Positions 52,430 through 60,085 of a stretch of DNA of 64,000 bases are shown here, in pieces. The position numbers and the translations under genes are program-made. The notes under the pieces were generated by a model, which made no database searches, had not been told where the DNA came from, and saw only the letters and a list, made by a program, of their open reading frames with translations. Origin of the DNA: Pseudomonas sp. 14P_8.1_Bac3 (GTDB lineage Bacteria; Pseudomonadota; Gammaproteobacteria; Pseudomonadales; Pseudomonadaceae). The first letter of the stretch is position 1, and the number at the start of each line of letters is the position of its first letter. The stretch is from NCBI RefSeq assembly GCF_025466085.1, contig NZ_JANLOD010000059.1:42729-106728 (forward strand), read 5' to 3'.

Positions 52430-54607
52430 ATGACTGAACACGTTCAAGTCGGTGGCCTGCAGGTCGCCAAAGTCCTGTTCGACTTCGTGAACAACGAAGC
52501 CATTCCCGGAACCGGCCTCACCGCCGATCAATTCTGGGCCGGTGCCGACAAGGTCATTCACGACCTGGCGCCGAAGAACAAAGCCCTACTCGCCAAACGC
52601 GATGATTTCCAGGCCCGTGTCGATGCCTGGCACCAGGAACGTGCCGGCCAGGCGCACGACGCCGTGGCTTATAAAGCCTTCTTGCAAGACATCGGTTATC
52701 TGCTGCCAGAAGCGGCTGATTTCCAGGCAACGACGCAAAACGTCGATGATGAAATCGCCCGCATGGCCGGCCCGCAACTGGTGGTGCCGGTAATGAACGC
52801 ACGCTTCGCGCTCAACGCCTCGAACGCCCGCTGGGGTTCGCTGTACGACGCGCTCTACGGCACCGACGCCATCAGCGAAGCTGGCGGTGCGGAAAAAGGC
52901 AAAGGCTACAACAAGGTGCGCGGCGACAAGGTCATCGCCTTCGCCCGCGCCTTCCTCGACGAAGCCGCGCCGTTGGCCGCGGGCTCTCACGTCGATTCCA
53001 CCGCCTACAAGATCGTTGACGGCAAACTGGTGGTCGCCCTCAAAGGCGGCAGCAACAGCGGCCTGCGTAACGATGCACAGCTGATCGGTTTCCACGGCGA
53101 TGCGACGGCACCGACCGCGATCCTGCTGAAAAACAACGGCCTGCACTTCGAGATCCAGATCGACGCCAGCACTCCGGTCGGCCAGACCGATGCGGCCGGC
53201 GTCAAAGACATCCTGATGGAAGCCGCGCTGACCACCATCATGGACTGCGAAGACTCCGTCGCCGCCGTCGATGCCGATGACAAAGTGGTGATCTACCGCA
53301 ACTGGCTCGGCCTGATGAAGGGTGACCTGTCGGAAGAAGTCTCCAAGGGTGGCAAGACGTTCACTCGCACCATGAACGCCGACCGCACTTACACCGGCGT
53401 CGATGGCAAGGAACTGAGCCTGCACGGTCGTTCGCTGTTGTTCGTGCGCAACGTGGGTCATCTGATGACCATCGACGCGATCCTCGACAAAGACGGCAAC
53501 GAAGTGCCGGAAGGCATTCTTGACGGTCTGGTGACCTGCCTCGCAGCGATCCACAGCCTCAACGGCAACAGCTCGCGCAAGAACAGCCGCACCGGCTCGG
53601 TGTACATCGTCAAGCCGAAGATGCACGGTCCGGAAGAGGCCGCGTTCACCAACGAGCTGTTCGGTCGCATCGAGGATGTGCTCGGCCTGCCACGCAACAC
53701 CCTGAAAGTCGGGATCATGGACGAGGAGCGTCGCACCACGGTCAACCTCAAGGCTTGCATCAAGGCGGCCAGCGAGCGTGTGGTGTTCATCAACACCGGC
53801 TTCCTCGATCGCACGGGCGACGAAATCCACACGTCCATGGAAGCCGGCCCGATGGTGCGCAAGGCGGACATGAAGGCGGAGAAATGGATCGGTGCCTACG
53901 AAAACTGGAACGTCGATATCGGCTTGAGTACCGGCCTGCAAGGTCGTGCGCAGATCGGTAAAGGCATGTGGGCGATGCCCGACCTGATGGCGGCGATGCT
54001 CGAACAGAAAATCGCTCACCCGCTGGCCGGTGCCAACACGGCCTGGGTTCCGTCGCCCACTGCGGCGGCGCTGCATGCGCTGCACTACCACAAGGTCGAC
54101 GTATTTGCCCGTCAGGCCGAACTGGCCAAACGTCCCCGCGCCTCGGTCGACGACATCCTGACCATCCCGCTGGCGGTAAATCCGGGCTGGACCGCGGAGC
54201 AGATCAAGAACGAACTGGACAACAACGCCCAGGGCATTCTCGGCTACGTGGTGCGCTGGATCGACCAGGGTGTCGGTTGCTCGAAAGTGCCGGACATCAA
54301 TGACATCGGCCTGATGGAAGACCGCGCCACGCTGCGGATTTCCAGCCAGCACATCGCCAACTGGCTGCGTCACGGCATCGTCACCGAGGCACAGGTGATG
54401 GAAAGCCTCAAGCGCATGGCGCCGGTGGTCGATCGTCAGAACGCCAATGACGCGCTGTACCGTCCGCTGGCACCGAACTTCGACAGCAACATCGCCTTCC
54501 AGGCGGCGGTCGAACTGGTGATCGAAGGCACGAAGCAGCCGAACGGCTACACCGAGCCGGTTCTGCACCGTCGTCGTCGCGAGTTCAAGGCTGCCAATGG
54601 CCTGTAA
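52430..54607 (+). CDS. glcB: malate synthase G
   Basis: GlcB condenses glyoxylate with acetyl-CoA to malate in the glyoxylate bypass. From ATG 52430 the product has 725 residues, the isoform G length, beginning MTEHVQVGGLQVAKVLFDFV. TIMDCEDSVAAVDADDKV and GIMDEERRTTVNL carry the catalytic and Mg-binding acidic residues. A GTG twelve bases upstream is a weaker start. It is a single gene with a long upstream region and a strong terminator. Confidence 0.97.
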   Translation: MTEHVQVGGLQVAKVLFDFVNNEAIPGTGLTADQFWAGADKVIHDLAPKNKALLAKRDDFQARVDAWHQERAGQAHDAVAYKAFLQDIGYLLPEAADFQATTQNVDDEIARMAGPQLVVPVMNARFALNASNARWGSLYDALYGTDAISEAGGAEKGKGYNKVRGDKVIAFARAFLDEAAPLAAGSHVDSTAYKIVDGKLVVALKGGSNSGLRNDAQLIGFHGDATAPTAILLKNNGLHFEIQIDASTPVGQTDAAGVKDILMEAALTTIMDCEDSVAAVDADDKVVIYRNWLGLMKGDLSEEVSKGGKTFTRTMNADRTYTGVDGKELSLHGRSLLFVRNVGHLMTIDAILDKDGNEVPEGILDGLVTCLAAIHSLNGNSSRKNSRTGSVYIVKPKMHGPEEAAFTNELFGRIEDVLGLPRNTLKVGIMDEERRTTVNLKACIKAASERVVFINTGFLDRTGDEIHTSMEAGPMVRKADMKAEKWIGAYENWNVDIGLSTGLQGRAQIGKGMWAMPDLMAAMLEQKIAHPLAGANTAWVPSPTAAALHALHYHKVDVFARQAELAKRPRASVDDILTIPLAVNPGWTAEQIKNELDNNAQGILGYVVRWIDQGVGCSKVPDINDIGLMEDRATLRISSQHIANWLRHGIVTEAQVMESLKRMAPVVDRQNANDALYRPLAPNFDSNIAFQAAVELVIEGTKQPNGYTEPVLHRRRREFKAANGL

Positions 54608-54630
54608 CTGAGCGTTGATGCCGGACAAAA

Positions 54631-54663
54631 AAGGCCCTGATCTTTGGATCAGGGCCTTTTTTT
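54631..54663 (+). terminator. terminator after glcB
   Basis: AAGGCCCTGATC (54631-54642), loop TTTG and GATCAGGGCCTT (54647-54658) are followed by T residues. This is a perfect twelve-base-pair stem. Confidence 0.95.
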
Positions 54664-54670
54664 GGCGATC

Positions 54671-54764
54671 CCGTGGGGGCGGGCTTGCTCGCGAAGGCGC
54701 CAGCATACTCAACATTGGGGTTGGCTGACCCACCGCGTTCGCGAGCAGGCTCGCTCCCACATGG
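54671..54764. repeat. REP pair (inverted)
   Basis: CCGTGGGGGCGGGCTTGCTC (arm 54671-54695) and the reversed unit TTCGCGAGCAGGCTCGCTCC (54738-54764) lie between glcB and the response regulator gene, which converge. Confidence 0.88.
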
Positions 54765-54777
54765 GAATGTGAAAAGC

Positions 54778-55224
54778 TTAAGGCTCCATCCCCAACTCAT
54801 GCTTGACCAGCGCCAGCAGCTTATCGGTATCGATCGGCTTGAGCAGGAAATCCACCACGCTCAAATGCATCGCGGCAATCGCATCCTTCACGTCGGCATC
54901 GCCGGACACAATGATGATCGGCATCGCCGCCCGTACCGACTCACGCACCTGCCGAATCAATTCCAGACCATCAACATGCCCCATCCGCAGGTCGGTGATC
55001 ACCAGGCCGATCGAGGGTTTTTCGTCCAGCATCTTCAGGGCGGTTTCGCCACTCGCGGCGGTCATGCAGCGGATGCCATCCAGACCCAGTATTTCCGATA
55101 GCAGCTCGCGGGCGTCCTTATCGTCATCGACGATCAGCACCCGTTGCGGCGGCAGGTCGGGCTCCAGCATGACGGCACTCAGCGCCTCGCGCTCGGCGTC
55201 ACTCAAAATATCGTGGTCGGACAT
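54778..55224 (-). CDS. single-domain response regulator
   Basis: From ATG 55224 the product has 148 residues: a 26-residue N-terminal tail, then a receiver domain. The domain has Asp33-35 (VLIVDDDKDA), phospho-acceptor Asp78 (LVITDLRMG) and Lys129 (DFLLKPID). No output domain follows, so it must act by protein contact or as a phosphate relay. An in-frame GTG/TTG extension upstream to 55260 is less likely. It is divergent from the cNMP/CBS gene, 261 bases away. No histidine kinase is in the window. Confidence 0.9.
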   Translation of the reverse strand: MSDHDILSDAEREALSAVMLEPDLPPQRVLIVDDDKDARELLSEILGLDGIRCMTAASGETALKMLDEKPSIGLVITDLRMGHVDGLELIRQVRESVRAAMPIIIVSGDADVKDAIAAMHLSVVDFLLKPIDTDKLLALVKHELGMEP

Positions 55225-55485
55225 GGCTTTCTCTAGATATTCAAATTCTTTCCCTAGCACAGTGGTGAGACATCGCTAAGCAGACCTTCTAATGTGCACT
55301 TCGTCGGATTTATTTCCTATAGGGGAAAGGATAGGTTCATCCAGAAATTACGTAGGGTATTTCCGAAATTTCATCGTCCGCAGGCCCGACCTAGACTTAC
55401 GTCCAATGGGCACCCCGGGCTCGGGGGCCGACCATGGCCGAGTCATCCGACAACAACAATTCGAAAAAAGACTGCGGTAATGGTT

Positions 55486-57420
55486 ATGAGTAAAGCGGAC
55501 GCCTTCACCCAGGCAGGGAAAACCGCGGTGTTGCAGAACATCCAGGGCACTTTGCAATTCCTTCAGCGCTTCCCGCCCTTCAATCAAATGGAACACGCCC
55601 ACCTGGTTTACCTGGTTGAACAATGTCAGCTGCGTTTCTATGGGCCCGGCGAGAGCATCATCAAGCCCGCCGACGGCCCGGTTGAACATTTCTACATCGT
55701 CAAACAGGGCCGCGTCGTCGGTGAACGCCCGCACACCGCCAAGGGCGGCACCGAAACCACCTTCGAAATCACCACCGGCGAGTGCTTTCCCCTCGCCGCG
55801 TTGCTGGGTGAACGGGCGACCCGCACCGAACACCTGGCGGCCGAAGACACCTTCTGCCTGCAACTGAACAAGCTGGCGTTCATCAAGCTGTTCGCGCTGT
55901 CCAATGCGTTTCGCGACTTTGCCCTGCGCGGCGTCAGCAGCCTGCTCGATCAGGTCAACCAGCAAGTCCAGCAAAAAGCCGTGGAGACCCTCGGCACTCA
56001 ATATTCGCTGAACACCCGCCTGGGCGAATTAGCCATGCGCCACCCGGTGACCTGCAGCCCGATCACGCCGTTGCGCGAAGCGGTGACCCTGATGCACGAA
56101 CAGCAGGTTGGCAGCATCGTGGTAGTCAATGAGCACAAGGCGCCACTGGGGATTTTCACCCTGCGCGACCTGCGGCAGGTGGTGGCCGGCGGCACCAGCG
56201 ACTTCAACGAAACCATCGAGGGCCACATGACCCGGGCGCCGTTTTTCCTGACGCCGGACCACAGTGCCTTCGACGCGGCGATTGCCATGACCGAGCGGCA
56301 TATCGCCCACGTGTGCCTGGTCAAGGATCAACGCCTGTGCGGCGTGGTCTCGGAGCGCGACTTGTTTTCCCTGCAACGGGTGGACCTGGTGCACCTGGCG
56401 CGCACCATCCGCAGCGCCCAACGTGTGGAAAACCTGGTGGCGATACGCGGCGAGATCGGCCAACTGGTCGAGCGCATGCTTGCCCATGGCGCGTCGTCGA
56501 CCCAGATCACCCACATCATCACCCTGCTCAACGATCACACCGTGTGCCGGGTGATCGAACTGACCCTCGCCGAGAAAGGCGACCCCGGCGTGCCGTTCAG
56601 CTGGTTGTGTTTCGGCAGCGAAGGCCGCCGCGAGCAGACGCTGCACACCGACCAGGACAACGGCATTCTGTTCGAGGCCCGGGACGCGGCGCACGCCGCC
56701 GAGATCCGCGGCAAATTGCTGCCCATCGCCCAACAGATCAACCAGAGCCTGGCGCTCTGCGGCTTCACCCTGTGCAAGGGCAACATCATGGCCGGCAACC
56801 CCGAGCTGTGTTTGTCCCGGGCCGAGTGGGCGCGACGTTTTTCGGCGTTTATTCGCGAAGCAACGCCGGAGAACCTGTTGGGTTCGAGCATTTATTTTGA
56901 CCTGCGCGTGGTCTGGGGCGACGAGCAAAGCTGCGAGCAGCTGCGTCGGGGGATTCTCGATCAGGTGGGCGACAACCGTTTGTTCCAGCGCATGATGGCC
57001 GAGAACGCCCTGCGCAACCGTCCACCGGTAGGACGTTTCCGCGAGTTCGTGCTGGCGCGCAAGAATGGCGAGAAAGCCACGCTGGACCTGAAAATCCAGG
57101 GCCTGACGCCTTTTGTCGACGGCGCGCGATTGCTCGCACTGGCCCATGGCATCGAGGCTAACAACACCCTGGAGCGCTTCCGCCAACTGGTGGAAAAACA
57201 GGTGATCGAGCGGCTGGACGGCGCAGCGTACGAAGAGGCGTACCACTTCATCCAGCAAACCCGCATGCAGCAACATCAGCTACAGACCCGGGAGAATTTG
57301 CCCTACTCCAACCGGGTCGATCCCGACAGCCTCAATCATCTGGATCGACGAATCCTGCGTGAATCCCTGCGCCAGGCCCAACGCCTGCAAAGCAGCCTGA
57401 CCCTGCGGTATCAGCTATGA
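55486..57420 (+). CDS. cyclic-nucleotide-binding/CBS/DUF294 nucleotidyltransferase-like protein
   Basis: The 644-residue protein has four parts in order: a cNMP-binding-like domain (about 25-140, GPGESIIKPADGPVEHFYIV), a CBS pair (about 185-300, VGSIVVVNEHKAPLGIFTL), a DUF294 nucleotidyltransferase domain (FGSEGRREQTLHTDQDNGIL near 375-394, with the GS and DxD motifs) and a helical substrate-binding tail. Start MSKADAF at 55486 is chosen; ATG 55480 is equally usable, while the open frame upstream is not conserved. The ligand and target are unknown; the family is likened to PII-uridylyltransferase GlnD. It overlaps the exonuclease gene by ATGA. Confidence 0.9.
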   Translation: MSKADAFTQAGKTAVLQNIQGTLQFLQRFPPFNQMEHAHLVYLVEQCQLRFYGPGESIIKPADGPVEHFYIVKQGRVVGERPHTAKGGTETTFEITTGECFPLAALLGERATRTEHLAAEDTFCLQLNKLAFIKLFALSNAFRDFALRGVSSLLDQVNQQVQQKAVETLGTQYSLNTRLGELAMRHPVTCSPITPLREAVTLMHEQQVGSIVVVNEHKAPLGIFTLRDLRQVVAGGTSDFNETIEGHMTRAPFFLTPDHSAFDAAIAMTERHIAHVCLVKDQRLCGVVSERDLFSLQRVDLVHLARTIRSAQRVENLVAIRGEIGQLVERMLAHGASSTQITHIITLLNDHTVCRVIELTLAEKGDPGVPFSWLCFGSEGRREQTLHTDQDNGILFEARDAAHAAEIRGKLLPIAQQINQSLALCGFTLCKGNIMAGNPELCLSRAEWARRFSAFIREATPENLLGSSIYFDLRVVWGDEQSCEQLRRGILDQVGDNRLFQRMMAENALRNRPPVGRFREFVLARKNGEKATLDLKIQGLTPFVDGARLLALAHGIEANNTLERFRQLVEKQVIERLDGAAYEEAYHFIQQTRMQQHQLQTRENLPYSNRVDPDSLNHLDRRILRESLRQAQRLQSSLTLRYQL

Positions 57421-58124
57421 GCCTGTTTTCCTGGCTGCGCCCGGCAGCGCCGATGTTGCCCGGTGAATTGCAGCAGCGCCTGAACAAGTTGCCCGCGCTG
57501 GCCGAATTGAGCAACTGCAGCCTGCGCGAGCAGCGCTGGGTGGTGCTGGACCTGGAAACCACCGGGCTCAATATGAACAAGGATCGGGTGCTGTCCATCG
57601 GTGCCGTGGTGATCGAGGACGGTGCGATCGACTTTAGTCAGCAATTCGAACGCACCCTGCAATGTGCTGACATGAAAGTGGCGCCCAGCGTGTTGATTCA
57701 CGGTTTGGGCCCGAGCGCGATCGCCGCCGGCAGCGATCCGGCGCAGGCCCTGGTCGAGTTCATGGAGTTTGTCGGCGACAGCCCGCTGCTGGCGTTTCAT
57801 GCACCGTTCGATCAGCACATGCTCGGGCGCGCGTTGAAGGATCATCTGGGCTACAAGCTGCAGCATTCGTTTCTGGATGTGGCGGAGATTGCGCCGCTGG
57901 TGTGCCCACAGGCGCAGATTCGCGAGGCGGGGCTGGATGAGTGGATCAACTGGTTCAAGCTCGAGGTGTTCGAGCGGCACAACGCCAGTGCCGATGCACT
58001 GGCCACCGCCGAACTGGCGCTGATCCTGTTCAGCCGCGCGCGGCAGCAACAGATCCATAGCCCATTGAATCTGCAGCAGCGGTTGAGTCAGTGGAAGCGC
58101 CGGCAACGGGCGCCCTCTTTCTAA
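57417..58124 (+). CDS. DnaQ-like 3'-5' exonuclease
   Basis: The 235-residue protein has the DEDDh exonuclease motifs: Asp45/Glu47 in VVLDLETTGLN, FHAPFDQHML (second Asp region) and RHNASADALATAEL (His and Asp of motif III). It resembles the epsilon-type proofreading exonuclease but lacks a recognisable clamp-binding tail. Its start overlaps the stop of the DUF294 gene, so the two are made together. Such pairs recur in pseudomonads, so a joint function is likely though unknown. Confidence 0.9.
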   Translation: MSLFSWLRPAAPMLPGELQQRLNKLPALAELSNCSLREQRWVVLDLETTGLNMNKDRVLSIGAVVIEDGAIDFSQQFERTLQCADMKVAPSVLIHGLGPSAIAAGSDPAQALVEFMEFVGDSPLLAFHAPFDQHMLGRALKDHLGYKLQHSFLDVAEIAPLVCPQAQIREAGLDEWINWFKLEVFERHNASADALATAELALILFSRARQQQIHSPLNLQQRLSQWKRRQRAPSF

Positions 58125-58147
58125 ATCTCCAGTGCTTTTGCGACCGT

Positions 58148-58240
58148 CATCGCGAGCAGGCTCGCCCCCACGAGGTTCTTCAGTAGACATGGATTGTGTG
58201 GATACCCAAGGCCACTGTGGGAGCAAACCTGCTCGCGATG
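58148..58240. repeat. REP pair (inverted)
   Basis: CATCGCGAGCAGGCTCGCCC (arm 58148-58171) and a diverged complement (58217-58240) lie between the exonuclease and the ECF sigma gene. Confidence 0.85.
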
Positions 58241-58315
58241 AACGATAAGGCGCGACAAAGCCCTCCACATCACCTGACCAGTGGCCAATTGCTTACCTCC
58301 CCCGCCTCTGCCACA

Positions 58316-58334
58316 ATCGCGAACAATTCTCGTT
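58316..58334. promoter_or_regulatory. Fur-box-like site before the ECF sigma gene
   Basis: ATCGCGAACAATTCTCGTT matches 14 of 19 positions of the palindrome AATGAGAATAATTCTCATT and lies 30 bases before the sigma start. Fur repression of sigma genes for siderophore receptors is the rule in Pseudomonas. Confidence 0.5.
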
Positions 58335-58363
58335 AGTTAACACTTCCCAATCGGTGATGCTGC

Positions 58364-58882
58364 GTGTCGTCAGTCCAAAGCCCCCACAGTGAGCTCGTCG
58401 GTGCGCTATATCGCGACCACCGCAGTTGGCTATTGGCCTGGCTTCGACGCAACGTCGCCTGCCCGCAACGGGCCGAAGACCTGAGCCAGGACACCTTCGT
58501 GCGTTTGCTGGGCCGCGATCAGTTGAACGAGCCGCGGGAGCCGCGAGCGTTTCTGGTGGCGATCGCCAAGGGCCTGCTGTTCGACTACTTCCGCCGCGCC
58601 GCGCTGGAGCAGGCGTATCTCACCGAGCTGATGCTGATCCCGGAAGCCGAGCAGCCGTCGGTTGAAGAACAGCAGATGATCCTCGAAGACCTGAAAAACA
58701 TCGACCGCCTGCTCGGCAAACTGTCGAGCAAGGCCCGCGCCGCGTTTCTCTATAACCGTCTCGACGGCCTCAGCCACGGGGAAATCGCCGAGCGCCTGGG
58801 TGTGTCGGTACCGCGGGTGCGTCAATACCTGGCGCAAGGCATTCGCCAATGCTACGTCGCGCTGTACGGTGAGCCGGTATGA
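58364..58882 (+). CDS. ECF sigma factor, FecI-like
   Basis: The 172-residue product has sigma region 2 (YRDHRSWLLAWLRRNV ... AEDLSQDTFVRLL) and region 4 (KARAAFLYNRLDGLSHGEIA ... VSVPRVRQYLAQGI). It is of the iron-starvation group that responds to a TonB receptor via FecR. The start is GTG 58364; no ATG gives the full region 2. It overlaps the anti-sigma gene by ATGA (58879-58882). Confidence 0.94.
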   Translation: MSSVQSPHSELVGALYRDHRSWLLAWLRRNVACPQRAEDLSQDTFVRLLGRDQLNEPREPRAFLVAIAKGLLFDYFRRAALEQAYLTELMLIPEAEQPSVEEQQMILEDLKNIDRLLGKLSSKARAAFLYNRLDGLSHGEIAERLGVSVPRVRQYLAQGIRQCYVALYGEPV

Positions 58883-59850
58883 CTCCGGTTAGCTCCAAAC
58901 CCGTCTCGGCACAGGTGCTGGATGCGGCGATTGCCTGGCAGTTGTCGCTGGATTCCGCCAACCCGGTGGAACGCGAAGAGTTCGCCAAATGGCACGCCGC
59001 CCACGAAGAGCACGCCCGTGCGTGGCGCCAATTGGGCATGCTCGATCAGCGTTTCAGCGTGGCCAGCGGTCCGGCCCGCACCGCATTGCTGCAATCGCGC
59101 GAAGGCATCCGGCGTCGTGTGCGCAAACTGGGCAGTGGCGCGGCGAGCGTCGTGGCGGTCATTGGCCTGGCCCTGTTCGCCGGTGAGCGTTATCTGCCGG
59201 TCGACTATTGGCTGGCCGATCAACGCACTGCCACCGGCGAACAGCGCACCTTGCGCCTGAGCGATGGCACGGTGATCAACCTCAATACCCACAGTGCAGT
59301 GGACGTGCGCTTCGATGAGACGCGGCGACGCATCGTTCTGCAGGACGGCGAAATCCTCGTCGAAACCGGTCACGGCGACGCCCGGCCATTCATCGTCGAA
59401 ACCCGCGAAGGCAGCATGCGCGCGCTGGGTACGCGATTCCTGGTCAAGCGCGAGGACCAAGGCACACGCCTGAGCGTGTTGAAGTCCGCCGTCGCCGCCC
59501 ACCCCGAATCGAGCCCGGAAGAACAGATCCTGCGCGAAGGCCAGCAAGTGTTGATGCGCAACAATGGCCTCGGGCCGATCGTTGCGCTGAATGTCGGCGC
59601 CGACGCCTGGACCCGCGGCATGCTTGTAGTGGACAACGCGCGCCTGGAGGACCTGGTGCAGGAGCTTGGCCGTTATCGTCGCGGGCATCTGGGCGTCTCG
59701 CCGGAGGTTGCCGACCTGCGGATTACCGGCAGCTTCCCGTTGCATGACACCGATCTGGCGTTGAGCGCGCTGCTGCCGACGCTGCCGGTGCAGATCGAAC
59801 AGCACACGCAGTGGTGGGTAACGGTCGCGAAGGCTGACGTTAAGCCCTGA
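58879..59850 (+). CDS. FecR family anti-sigma/sigma regulator
   Basis: The 323-residue protein has a cytoplasmic N-terminal domain (DUF4880-like, WQLSLDSANPVEREEFAKWH), one membrane helix (about 87-103) and a periplasmic FecR domain (LRLSDGTVINLNTHSAVDVR, DGEILVETGHGD). A short STN-like end touches the receptor signalling domain. It transmits siderophore occupancy of the receptor to the sigma factor. It is coupled to the sigma gene and lies 235 bases before the receptor gene. Confidence 0.94.
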   Translation: MTPVSSKPVSAQVLDAAIAWQLSLDSANPVEREEFAKWHAAHEEHARAWRQLGMLDQRFSVASGPARTALLQSREGIRRRVRKLGSGAASVVAVIGLALFAGERYLPVDYWLADQRTATGEQRTLRLSDGTVINLNTHSAVDVRFDETRRRIVLQDGEILVETGHGDARPFIVETREGSMRALGTRFLVKREDQGTRLSVLKSAVAAHPESSPEEQILREGQQVLMRNNGLGPIVALNVGADAWTRGMLVVDNARLEDLVQELGRYRRGHLGVSPEVADLRITGSFPLHDTDLALSALLPTLPVQIEQHTQWWVTVAKADVKP

Positions 59851-59874
59851 TTTAAGTGGTGTCTGGTCTGGCGC

Positions 59875-59967
59875 CTTCGCGGGCGACCCCGCTCCCACAG
59901 AGTTTTTGTGTCGTACACAAAATTCCCGTACGACACGGCACCTGTGGGAGCGGGCTTGCCGGCGAAG
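59875..59967. repeat. REP pair (inverted) with nested 9-base palindrome
   Basis: CTTCGCGGGCGACCCCGCTC (arm from 59875 to 59900) and the reverse unit (59942-59967) enclose GTGTCGTAC (59908-59916) and GTACGACAC (59928-59936). They stand between the FecR-like gene and the receptor gene. Confidence 0.85.
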
Positions 59968-59994
59968 AGACCATAAACCGCACCACCATTGCTG

Positions 59995-60013
59995 AATCGA
60001 AATTATTTTCATC
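59995..60013. promoter_or_regulatory. weak Fur-like site before the TonB receptor
   Basis: AATCGAAATTATTTTCATC matches 13 of 19 Fur-box positions. It lies 73 bases before the receptor ATG. I could not identify a convincing ECF-sigma promoter in the same region. Confidence 0.3.
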
Positions 60014-60085
60014 CAGCCCTATCACATTTGAATTTTCGTCCGGCACATAGGCAATTGAGAAGTATTCCCTTTCAGGAGCCGCCGT

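Noticed and set aside
52586..54760. A 724-codon minus-strand frame opposite glcB
   Set aside because: It is a shadow of glcB in high-GC DNA; its end runs into the glcB terminator and a REP element.
55294..55485. Upstream extension of the cNMP/CBS protein
   Set aside because: It covers the divergent promoter region and does not resemble the family N terminus, which starts MSKADAF.
60014..60085. A FecI-type ECF promoter before the TonB receptor
   Set aside because: I could not find a convincing -35/-10 pair with correct spacing, so none is annotated.
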